A stretch of DNA of 16,564 nt from Candidatus Aegiribacteria sp. (GTDB taxonomy: Bacteria; Fermentibacterota; Fermentibacteria; Fermentibacterales; JCC-6), in assembly GCA_030642525.1 (NCBI GenBank), contig DAOWNO010000012.1, positions 1 to 16,564 of the forward strand, in the 5' to 3' direction. Below are positions 1-5,921 of the stretch, piece after piece (position 1 is the first letter of the stretch; each line of letters starts with the position of its first letter). A model generated the notes under the pieces. That model worked only from the letters and a program-made list of their open reading frames with translations. It had not been told where the DNA came from and ran no database searches. A program made the position numbers and the translations under genes.

Positions 1-257
1 CCCATCAGAATCATGTTCCAGCTGATTGACTGCGTAATAAGTAGCGAATCGGTACCGAGTTCCTGAACATTAAGCTCCATATAACCAACATCATCACCCA
101 TTATGGACACGGCGAACTTCTGCAGACCGATATCCGCCGAATTGCCGGATATCGTCGAAGAACCAGCGTTATTCCGCCCCTGTTCCCCTCCGCAGCCGCT
201 GGCGAGTACGGGGACAACAATCAACAGAATCAGAGTTAATATTTTTCCGGGTTTCAT
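1..257 (-). CDS. Lipoprotein, N-terminal part only (cut by window edge)
   Basis: Reading leftwards from the ATG at 257, the frame stays open to the window edge and gives 85 codons. The N-terminus is a lipoprotein signal peptide: Lys near the start, a hydrophobic stretch (ILTLILLIVVPVLA) and a lipobox ending S-G-Cys22. A Gly/Asn/Ser-rich linker follows, as is usual after lipidation. The first folded residues (about 45–80, with 'MGDDVGYMELNV') resemble the beta-rich start of exported transglutaminase-like proteins, but this is only an impression. The ATG overlaps the TGA of the upstream wecB gene (ATGA, 4 nt), and a GGAGGA sequence lies just upstream inside wecB, so it is probably translationally coupled as the last visible gene of the ptb–rpiB–wecB operon. 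Function unknown. Confidence 0.8.
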   Translation of the reverse strand, partial: MKPGKILTLILLIVVPVLASGCGGEQGRNNAGSSTISGNSADIGLQKFAVSIMGDDVGYMELNVQELGTDSLLITQSISWNMILM

Positions 258-1318
258 CTGCTTCCTCCGGTAAAGTTTTCTATGGCTGCCGCGATCCTTT
301 TCCCCGCCTTTCCATCCCACATGGGAATGACAGGGGGAACATCGGGTCGACCTGCAATCTGTTTTGCTACAGCTTCAGAAATTAAAGATACATCGGGGCA
401 GAGCACATTCGTTCCAATCTCGAGAGTAACCGGTCGTTCTGTACTGGTTCTGACAGTTACGCATGGAACACCAAGAACGCTTGTCTCCTCCTGAATACCG
501 CCAGAATCCGTAATGACAATTGTTGCGTCAGCCTCACATCTGATAAAATCCAGATAAGACATGGGTTCAACTATAGACAGTCTTTCCGGAATACTCAGAT
601 CCCATTCATCCATATTGCGAAGAGTACGCGGATGTGCCGGAAACAGAATTCTGAGTCCTTCGAGATTGCCGAGAGCATCCATGACGGCACAAAGTCGCTC
701 CTGATTATCAACATTTGATGGGCGATGAAGGGTAACCAGGGCGTATGGCTCGTCAGGTGGGGATAAACCCGTATCCATAGCTGATGGAAGAAGCCTCAGC
801 AGAGTATCGATCATGGGATTCCCAACAAGTTTTATCATTTCACTCTGTCTGCCTTCGGCCAGCAGATTGTCCCTGGCTTCAGTGGTGGTTATGAGAAGCA
901 GATTTGCGATTTGATCTGTCAGTACTCTGTTGATTTCCTCGGGCATATGGCGATCAAAACTCCTGAGCCCCGCCTCTACATGAATTATGGGAACTCCGTA
1001 CCGAACCGCCACAAGAGCACACGCAAGAGTTGAATTAACATCACCAACCACGACAATAGCCTTTGGTCTTCGTTCAAGGAACACTTCCTCGTACCGCTGC
1101 ATGATTGTCGCCGTCTGTACGGTAATGCTCGCGGATCCGACTTCAAGGTTCACATCAGGTCTGGGCAGATCCAGATCATCGAAAAAACTCTGTGACATTA
1201 TATGATCGTAGTGCTGACCTGTATGAATGAGTCTAATTTCAACAGATGGATCAGTGTTTTTTATTATGGGATCAACCTTCATGAAATTAGGTCGTGCCCC
1301 GCAGATTACGTCAATCAT
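254..1318 (-). CDS. wecB: UDP-N-acetylglucosamine 2-epimerase (non-hydrolysing)
   Basis: This enzyme interconverts UDP-GlcNAc and UDP-ManNAc in the cytoplasm, supplying ManNAc-derived sugars for surface polysaccharides. The 354 residues are slightly shorter than the usual ~370. Visible family blocks are GARPNFMK at 7–14, GQHYD at 34–38, VVVGDVNS at 89–96, HVEAGLRS at 113–120, MPEEINR at 125–131, VTLHRPSN at 195–202 and DSGGIQEE at 271–278. Asp93, Glu115, the Glu127/128 pair and His198 match the catalytic Asp95, Glu117, Glu131 and His213 of E. coli WecB. The ATG start has GGGAGA upstream. It lies 33 nt downstream of rpiB and overlaps the next lipoprotein gene by 4 nt. The hydrolysing form (NeuC-like) is an alternative, but the sequence matches the WecB/MnaA type better. 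Confidence 0.93.
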   Translation of the reverse strand: MIDVICGARPNFMKVDPIIKNTDPSVEIRLIHTGQHYDHIMSQSFFDDLDLPRPDVNLEVGSASITVQTATIMQRYEEVFLERRPKAIVVVGDVNSTLACALVAVRYGVPIIHVEAGLRSFDRHMPEEINRVLTDQIANLLLITTTEARDNLLAEGRQSEMIKLVGNPMIDTLLRLLPSAMDTGLSPPDEPYALVTLHRPSNVDNQERLCAVMDALGNLEGLRILFPAHPRTLRNMDEWDLSIPERLSIVEPMSYLDFIRCEADATIVITDSGGIQEETSVLGVPCVTVRTSTERPVTLEIGTNVLCPDVSLISEAVAKQIAGRPDVPPVIPMWDGKAGKRIAAAIENFTGGSR

Positions 1319-1351
1319 GTGATCTCCCGTGGAATAATCGAATAGTGTGAA

Positions 1352-1792
1352 TCAGACAGTATCCATTTTGTCGGTTCTTCTGCTGTGCCGTCCGCCGTTA
1401 AACTCCTCTGAAAGAAAGATCTCTACGATTTCCCTGGCCTGGAAAAAGGCTGTAATCCCTCCTCCTAGAACAAGAACATTCGCATTATTATGATGTCTTG
1501 CATAATAAGCCATCCGAGGGTACATGCACAGGGCTGCCCTGATTCCCCTGAATCTGTTCGCGGTCATGCTCATGCCCAATCCCGAATTACAGACAAGAAT
1601 GCCGAAGTCCGCTTTGCCATCCAGCAGATACCTGCAGAGAGAAGCTGCAAAATCGGGATAATCAACAGAATCGGCAGAAAACGGGCCAAGATCTTCTATA
1701 TCCATGTCAAGCCCTTTTTTATCTTTGAGCCATCCTGTCAGCTCACGCTTCAGAGGATACCCTGCGTGATCGCTGGCAAGTACTATCTTCAC
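1352..1792 (-). CDS. rpiB: Ribose-5-phosphate isomerase B
   Basis: RpiB interconverts ribose 5-phosphate and ribulose 5-phosphate in the non-oxidative pentose phosphate pathway. The 146 residues show the RpiB/LacAB layout: SDHAGYPLK at 7–15, a DYPD element at 44–47, LVCNSGLGMSMTANR at 66–80, RHHNNANVL at 99–107 and GGRHSRR at 133–139. Asp8, His9, Cys68, His101, Arg135 and Arg139 line up with E. coli active-site residues. The active-site loop reads C-N-S-G rather than the E. coli C-G-T-G, with the catalytic Cys kept. The start is GTG, overlapping the TAG of the upstream acyltransferase by one base (TAGTG), with GGGAG just upstream, so the two are probably coupled. LacA/LacB (galactose-6-phosphate isomerase) is a less likely alternative because there are no lac-type neighbours. 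Confidence 0.92.
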   Translation of the reverse strand: MKIVLASDHAGYPLKRELTGWLKDKKGLDMDIEDLGPFSADSVDYPDFAASLCRYLLDGKADFGILVCNSGLGMSMTANRFRGIRAALCMYPRMAYYARHHNNANVLVLGGGITAFFQAREIVEIFLSEEFNGGRHSRRTDKMDTV

Positions 1793-2718
1793 TAACTCCC
1801 GCCTCCTGCCTGGTATCCGGCTACAACGCTGGACAGAACGATGGAACAGAGCTTGGATTCAGCGGAATCAGCTCTTGATGTAAGTACAACAGGGTTTGTT
1901 GCTCCCATAATTACCGCGCCAAGCTCTCCGCCTGAAATGAAGATAAGTGCCTTGTAGAGAACATTGCCAGCTTCAATATCAGGTAGAAGAAGTATGTCGG
2001 CATCTCCTCCGACAGGGCTATTTATTTTCTTGATCCTGCATGCCTCGGAGGATACGGCAAGATCCAGAGCAAGAGGAGCGTCAAAAATGATATCGCCGAA
2101 TTCACCCTCATCCGCCAGTTCCTGCATTCTGGCAGCTTCCATTGTGCAGGGCATCTTTTCATATGGAATTTCCTTGGCGCAGATGTAAGTTGATTTGGGA
2201 TGATCGATTCCCAGAGCGTGAGCAACTGTAATCGCGTTTTTCAGTATACCGACTTTCTGTTCGAAATCCGGCGCTATGTTCATGGCTGCATCCGTAACTA
2301 TAAGAATCTTGTCGCAGCCGGGAACATCAAACGCTGCTACATGACTCAGAATTCCCGTGGCTCTGAGGCCAAGCTCCCTGTCAAGAATCGCACGAAGGAA
2401 CGTACTTGAAGCCACCAGACCCTTCATGATGACATCAGCTTTGCCGGATCTTACGATTTCGACTCCCTTAATGGATGCAGTATTGTCATCTTCAGCATGA
2501 ATAATTTCAATGCCGTCCAGATCGAAATCAGCCTTTTCCGCAGCCTCCCGAATACCTTTCTCCGGACCTACAAGAACTGCCTCAACCATATTATCTTTAA
2601 CAGCAGTGCCAATAGCGCTCAAGGTCTCAACTTCATCAGCTCGTACAACTGCAACGCGTTTGGAGGGGAGTTTTCTGGCTATCTTCTTCAGTTCTTCGAG
2701 ACTTCTAACAGGTTTCAT
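1792..2718 (-). CDS. ptb: Phosphate acyltransferase, phosphate butyryltransferase type
   Basis: This PTA/PTB-family enzyme swaps CoA for phosphate on a short acyl-CoA (butyryl-, propionyl- or acetyl-CoA), making an acyl-phosphate from which a kinase can make ATP. The start at 2718 was chosen over an upstream in-frame start at 2823 because GGGGAG precedes it by 6 nt and because it restores the usual length of about 300 residues (308 here). Family blocks include the IxMKGLVASSTFLRAI region near 97–111, DAPLALDLAVS near 215–225, GDADILLLPDIEAGN at 238–252 and NPVVLTSRADS at 275–285. It is the first gene of the minus operon and is followed directly by rpiB. The matching kinase (buk) is in this window at 7793 but on the other strand. 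The true acyl chain cannot be read from the sequence. Confidence 0.87.
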   Translation of the reverse strand: MKPVRSLEELKKIARKLPSKRVAVVRADEVETLSAIGTAVKDNMVEAVLVGPEKGIREAAEKADFDLDGIEIIHAEDDNTASIKGVEIVRSGKADVIMKGLVASSTFLRAILDRELGLRATGILSHVAAFDVPGCDKILIVTDAAMNIAPDFEQKVGILKNAITVAHALGIDHPKSTYICAKEIPYEKMPCTMEAARMQELADEGEFGDIIFDAPLALDLAVSSEACRIKKINSPVGGDADILLLPDIEAGNVLYKALIFISGGELGAVIMGATNPVVLTSRADSAESKLCSIVLSSVVAGYQAGGGS

Positions 2719-2740
2719 GAATTCTCCCCGATTATTATGA

Positions 2741-2769
2741 ATTAGAAAATAAATTGTGCCGCTTTTCAA
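2741..2769 (-). promoter_or_regulatory. Sigma70-type promoter for the ptb–rpiB–wecB operon
   Basis: On the minus strand, TTGAAA (2769–2764) is followed after 17 bp by TCTAAT (2746–2741). Each matches its consensus at five of six positions. Transcription would begin a few bases further on, leaving a short leader that contains the GGGGAG site before the ptb ATG at 2718. A second weaker pair lies just upstream (TTGCAG at 2810–2805, TATATT at 2786–2781, 18 bp apart). Confidence 0.5.
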
Positions 2770-2816
2770 CATACAATATGAATATACGCACTTCCGGAGG
2801 AATCCTGCAAGAAGTG

Positions 2817-2845
2817 TTGACAAATCGGCTCATTCAAGAGAGATT
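2817..2845 (+). promoter_or_regulatory. Possible promoter for the lat–aldolase operon
   Basis: TTGACA at 2817–2822 is a perfect -35 box. Seventeen bases later GAGATT (2840–2845) is a poor -10 box, keeping the A at position 2 and the T at position 6. A weak -10 behind a perfect -35 suits an activated or regulated promoter, but this is inference. The start site would be near 2852, about 85 nt before lat. Confidence 0.35.
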
Positions 2846-2875
2846 AGGTGGCATTCTTCTGGAAATCAATCAACG

Positions 2876-2887
2876 TATACCGGTATA
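2876..2887. promoter_or_regulatory. Perfect 12-bp palindrome, possible operator
   Basis: TATACCGGTATA is fully self-complementary and lies between the proposed lat promoter (2817–2845) and the lat start (2938). That position would suit a dimeric repressor acting on the lat–aldolase operon, or a regulator of both divergent operons. No regulator gene is present in the window. Confidence 0.35.
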
Positions 2888-2937
2888 AAAAAATCCTGTT
2901 CATACAGAAAAACAACTCGCGAAAGGGGTGGTGACAA

Positions 2938-4257
2938 ATGAAATACATACCTGCATCAAAAGTCAGGTCAACAATAGCAAACCATATGCTGGCAGATGGT
3001 TTTGATGTAGTTCTTGACCTTGAGAAAAGTAAAGGATCAACTTTACATGATTCCCAGGGTGATAAGGACTATCTTGACCTCTTCAGCTTCTTTGCTTCAG
3101 CACCACTGGGTATGAACCATCCCGGACTTTGCACAGAGGAATTCAGAAACCACATCGCCTTTGTCGCTATCAATAAGCCATCCAACTCGGATTTCTACAC
3201 TGAAGATCTTGCGGTTTTTGTGGAAACATTCGCGGATACCGTTATTCCTGACAGCCACCCGTACCTTTTCTTCATTTCGGGCGGTGCTCTTGCAGTTGAA
3301 AACGCCCTGAAAACGGCTTTTGACTGGAAGGTCCGCAAGAATCTCGAAGCAGGCAGAGGCGAGCTGGGCTCGAAAGTTATTCATTTCAGAAAAGCCTTCC
3401 ATGGAAGAACAGGGTATACTCTTTCGATGACAAATACAGCCGATCCCAGAAAGTACATGTACTTCCCTCAGTTTGACTGGCCGAGAATAGATCCACCGTC
3501 GATAAAATTCCCTCTTGAGGATAATCTTGACGAAGTCATCAAAGCCGAGAAGAAAGCTCTTGAACAGATAGATGAAGCCATCAAGAAAAACGGACACGAT
3601 ATCGCATGCCTGCTCATTGAACCAATTCAGGGCGAAGGAGGAGACAATCATTTCAGATCCGAGTTCCTGCAGCAGCTCCGCGAACGGGCGGATAAGCATG
3701 AATTCATGCTCATTTATGATGAGATTCAGACTGGCATGGGGCTTACAGGTGAATGGTGGGCATGGCAGTCACTGGGAGTAGAACCCGATATCTTCTGTTT
3801 CGGCAAGAAAACCCAGGTTTGCGGAATCGCCTGCACCAGGCGTGTTGATGAAGTAAAGGATAATGTGTTTCACGAATCAAGCAGGATTAACTCAACCTGG
3901 GGCGGCAATCTCGTTGATATGGTAAGGTGTACCCGTTACCTCGAAATCATGGTCGAAGAAAACACGCTGGAAAACGTCCGCGGCAGAAGCAGGACACTCC
4001 TCGACGCTCTTCACAATCTTGAGAAGAAGTATCCGGGCAAAATCTCGAATGTCCGCGGCCGGGGACTCATGTGCGCCTTTGATCTTGAAGACCAGGAAAC
4101 CAGAAACAGAATGATTGCGGAGATAATGAAGAATGGCGCCATCATTCTTCCCTGCGGTAACACCAGCATAAGATTCAGACCTCCTCTGAATATTACAGAT
4201 GATGAGCTTCTTAAAGGGATCGGCATCATTGAAAAAGCTGCTGATGTAGTTTTCTGA
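2938..4257 (+). CDS. lat: L-lysine 6-transaminase (lysine epsilon-aminotransferase)
   Basis: This PLP enzyme moves the epsilon-amino group of lysine to 2-oxoglutarate, giving 2-aminoadipate 6-semialdehyde (which cyclises to piperideine-6-carboxylate) and glutamate. The 439 residues match the LAT branch of class III aminotransferases from end to end. Visible elements are SFFASAPLGMNHPG at 50–63, SGGALAVENALKTA at 114–127 (phosphate-cup region), the EPIQGEGGDNHF block at 228–239, DEIQTGMG at 261–268 (Asp261 binds the PLP ring nitrogen) and FGKKTQVCG at 288–296, where Lys290 or Lys291 forms the Schiff base. The ATG follows a GGGGTGGTGA stretch. The gene leads a two-gene operon with a class II aldolase 24 nt downstream. 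Ornithine or acetylornithine transaminases are less likely because the FGKKTQVCG and EGGDNHF blocks are typical of LAT. Confidence 0.9.
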   Translation: MKYIPASKVRSTIANHMLADGFDVVLDLEKSKGSTLHDSQGDKDYLDLFSFFASAPLGMNHPGLCTEEFRNHIAFVAINKPSNSDFYTEDLAVFVETFADTVIPDSHPYLFFISGGALAVENALKTAFDWKVRKNLEAGRGELGSKVIHFRKAFHGRTGYTLSMTNTADPRKYMYFPQFDWPRIDPPSIKFPLEDNLDEVIKAEKKALEQIDEAIKKNGHDIACLLIEPIQGEGGDNHFRSEFLQQLRERADKHEFMLIYDEIQTGMGLTGEWWAWQSLGVEPDIFCFGKKTQVCGIACTRRVDEVKDNVFHESSRINSTWGGNLVDMVRCTRYLEIMVEENTLENVRGRSRTLLDALHNLEKKYPGKISNVRGRGLMCAFDLEDQETRNRMIAEIMKNGAIILPCGNTSIRFRPPLNITDDELLKGIGIIEKAADVVF

Positions 4258-4281
4258 GCTGTAGTACTTTTAAACAGGATA

Positions 4282-5124
4282 ATGAGAGACAGTATGGATA
4301 TCATTCAATCCACCAGAGAAGACATTTGTCGCATAGCAACAGAGCTGGCCAGAACGGGCTGGGCCGAAGCCAACGCTGGAAATATCTCCGTTCTTCTTCC
4401 GGAAGGAACAAACGATACGATATGGGAAAACCAGGTTTTCTCCGATTCCCTTCCGATACCTATGCCTGAGCTGGCTGGAAGAACTTTCCTGGTGACCTGC
4501 GCCTGGAGTCGATTCAGAACACTTCAGCAGAAACTCGACACTGAAATAGTCCCCGTCAGAATCTCCTCTGATGGACTGAAAATCATCAGACTTGAGGGAA
4601 GCAAATATCCCACCAGCGAGTTCAGTACCCATCTTCTTGTTCTGGCGGGAGCGGTAAATCGTGGTTGGCCAACAGCCTCTCTCGTTCATACACATTCGAC
4701 CAATATGCTGGCGCTGTCCTCCAGTGACCTGCCGGGAGAGATGCTCGAAGATGCCGTCAACAGATCTCATCCGGAGGTATCTCTTCTTCTTGGACGCGGC
4801 GTGCGTTTCCTTGATTACATGACCCCCGGCACATGGGAGCTGGGAGTGGAAACAGCAAAGGCCTTTGAGAACAGTGATTGCGTTATCTGGAGAAAACATG
4901 GCATTCTTGGTCTTGGCAGGGATATTGATTCTGCCTGCGACGCGGTTGAAGTTGTAGAAAAGGCAGCTCGATTACTGCTTCTTGAGAAATCCGCTTTTGG
5001 AAAATTCGTAGGTCTGAAAGACCGCGAGCTTATGCTTAAAGACCCGCTAGCTCAAGAAGACTCAGATGAATATATCGATGAACCGGATGACGGTTTACCA
5101 CCCGGGCTTCCGGTTATCGATTAA
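4282..5124 (+). CDS. Class II aldolase, rhamnulose-1-phosphate aldolase-like
   Basis: The 280 residues resemble RhaD (274 in E. coli), a zinc aldolase splitting rhamnulose 1-phosphate into dihydroxyacetone phosphate and lactaldehyde. Shared features in order are GWAEANAGNIS at 26–36, SSDGLKII at 95–102, YPTSEF at 109–114, HTHSTNMLAL at 136–145, a TPGTWELG element at 181–188, and VIWRKHGILG at 201–210. His136, His138 and His206 line up with the three zinc ligands of RhaD and Glu113 with its catalytic Glu, so an active enzyme is likely. Two starts are possible: ATG at 4282 behind AGGATA, or ATG at 4294 behind GAGAGA; the first is used here. No other rhamnose genes are present, and the partner gene is lat, so the substrate may not be rhamnulose 1-phosphate. 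Fuculose- or ribulose-phosphate-type specificity is also possible. Confidence 0.8.
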   Translation: MRDSMDIIQSTREDICRIATELARTGWAEANAGNISVLLPEGTNDTIWENQVFSDSLPIPMPELAGRTFLVTCAWSRFRTLQQKLDTEIVPVRISSDGLKIIRLEGSKYPTSEFSTHLLVLAGAVNRGWPTASLVHTHSTNMLALSSSDLPGEMLEDAVNRSHPEVSLLLGRGVRFLDYMTPGTWELGVETAKAFENSDCVIWRKHGILGLGRDIDSACDAVEVVEKAARLLLLEKSAFGKFVGLKDRELMLKDPLAQEDSDEYIDEPDDGLPPGLPVID

Positions 5125-5137
5125 ACAGCATCGCCCC

Positions 5138-5171
5138 ACGGGGACATGCGCGCTCTGCTCCGTGTCCCCGT
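5138..5171 (+). terminator. Hairpin after the lat–aldolase operon
   Basis: ACGGGGACA (5138–5146) pairs perfectly with TGTCCCCGT (5163–5171) around a 16-nt loop, 13 nt after the aldolase stop. Only TTTA follows, so it is a weak intrinsic terminator by the standard rule, though its position fits termination or 3'-end protection. Confidence 0.5.
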
Positions 5172-5193
5172 TTACGACATGGCCAGGTTATTC

Positions 5194-5222
5194 TTGACGC
5201 AAAGTTCCTGATTCTCAATTAT
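5194..5222 (+). promoter_or_regulatory. Promoter candidate for the small lipoprotein gene
   Basis: TTGACG (5194–5199) and AATTAT (5217–5222) are 17 bp apart. A better -10 alone, TACAAT at 5232–5237, lies just downstream without a matching -35. Either would give a leader of roughly 115–130 nt before the GTG at 5360. The leader carries a perfect AGGAGG (5244–5249) that does not serve the annotated gene. Confidence 0.4.
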
Positions 5223-5359
5223 TGTTAAGAGTACAATTCAAACAGGAGGTTCGATCTGATCATTTTTTCTTTTCAGTTAGCAAGTATGAAATGCAAATTC
5301 AGTGGTTTTTCAAAAGGTGGAAATCCTAACTGATTCGCATAAACTGAAAGGACAAAAAA

Positions 5360-5911
5360 GTGAGAAGGTCGAAGTTTGCGGCATTAGTCGTAATTGCCTT
5401 ATTCATTCTGTCAGTATCTGCATGCTGGAATCCATTCGATCCCAAAACAAATCCAATTCCAATTCCAGACCAGTACTACATTCCGGCAGACAGTGCCTGA
5501 AAAGTACTGGAGAACCTGGAATTTTCATACTCCAGCATGGACATTGATCGTTATCTCGCATGCTTCAGAAGTGATTTCGAGTTTTATCTTCTTGAAATTG
5601 ACTGGGCTGACTACACCGGCAATGGCACAATTGATGAGTACTGGGGTCTGGCTCTGGAAGAGGAATTTCACATCGCGATGTTCAACGCAGTATCATCAAT
5701 CGAACTGACTCTTTCAGGAAATTCTGAATTTACCTGGAGCGGCGATCCGACAGGTAATGCCCTTGCCCTTCCGAGAACCTTCGATCTTAAGGTCTATACC
5801 AACGGCGGGGTAAACGGATACTGTGCTTCCGGATCAGCTCTCTTCATCTGCAGACAGGACTCCGAAGGCGAGTGGTACATCTGGCAGTGGTGGGATCAGT
5901 CCAGTACTTAA
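5360..5911 (+). pseudogene. Small lipoprotein gene interrupted by an in-frame TGA
   Basis: A GTG at 5360, preceded by AAAGGA, opens a frame encoding a classic lipoprotein leader (hydrophobic core then lipobox SVSA-Cys22) and a Pro/Asn-rich linker (NPFDPKTNPIPIPD). The frame meets TGA at 5498–5500 (codon 47), then continues open without a break to TAA at 5909–5911. The second part is well formed: KVLENLEFSYSSMDIDRYLACF, FEFYLLEIDW, YWGLALEEEF, LPRTFDLKVYT, and the end EWYIWQWWDQSST. Total length with the TGA read through is 183 residues. An internal ATG (5537) has no good ribosome site, so two separate genes are less likely. TGA is a normal stop elsewhere here (wecB, lat, AspRS). A recent nonsense or frameshift pair, a sequence error, or recoding could explain it. 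Function unknown; envelope lipoprotein. Confidence 0.7.
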
Positions 5912-5921
5912 CCCTTGCCGA

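Noticed and set aside
3097..3699. 200-codon frame on the minus strand within lat
   Set aside because: It lies wholly inside a strongly supported gene, matches no family and is a shadow of lat codons.
4270..4899. 209-codon frame on the minus strand within the aldolase gene
   Set aside because: It is antisense to a gene with clear catalytic motifs, has low-quality composition and no ribosome site of note.
5125..5359. tRNA, small RNA or riboswitch in the leader before the lipoprotein
   Set aside because: Apart from the hairpin at 5138–5171, the promoter and the AGGAGG site, no cloverleaf or known riboswitch core was found by eye.
5498..5535. Selenocysteine (SECIS) signal after the TGA
   Set aside because: There is a 6-bp stem (5507–5512 with 5530–5535), but the 17-nt loop starts with AA rather than a G and begins only 12 nt after the TGA. 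The residue lies in a linker with no redox context.
5394..5708. Overlapping frame of 104 codons across the interrupted lipoprotein
   Set aside because: It lacks a ribosome site and has an implausible composition. The frame starting at 5360 explains the region better. Its only interest is the Pro-Glu-Lys triplet at the TGA, noted in the findings.
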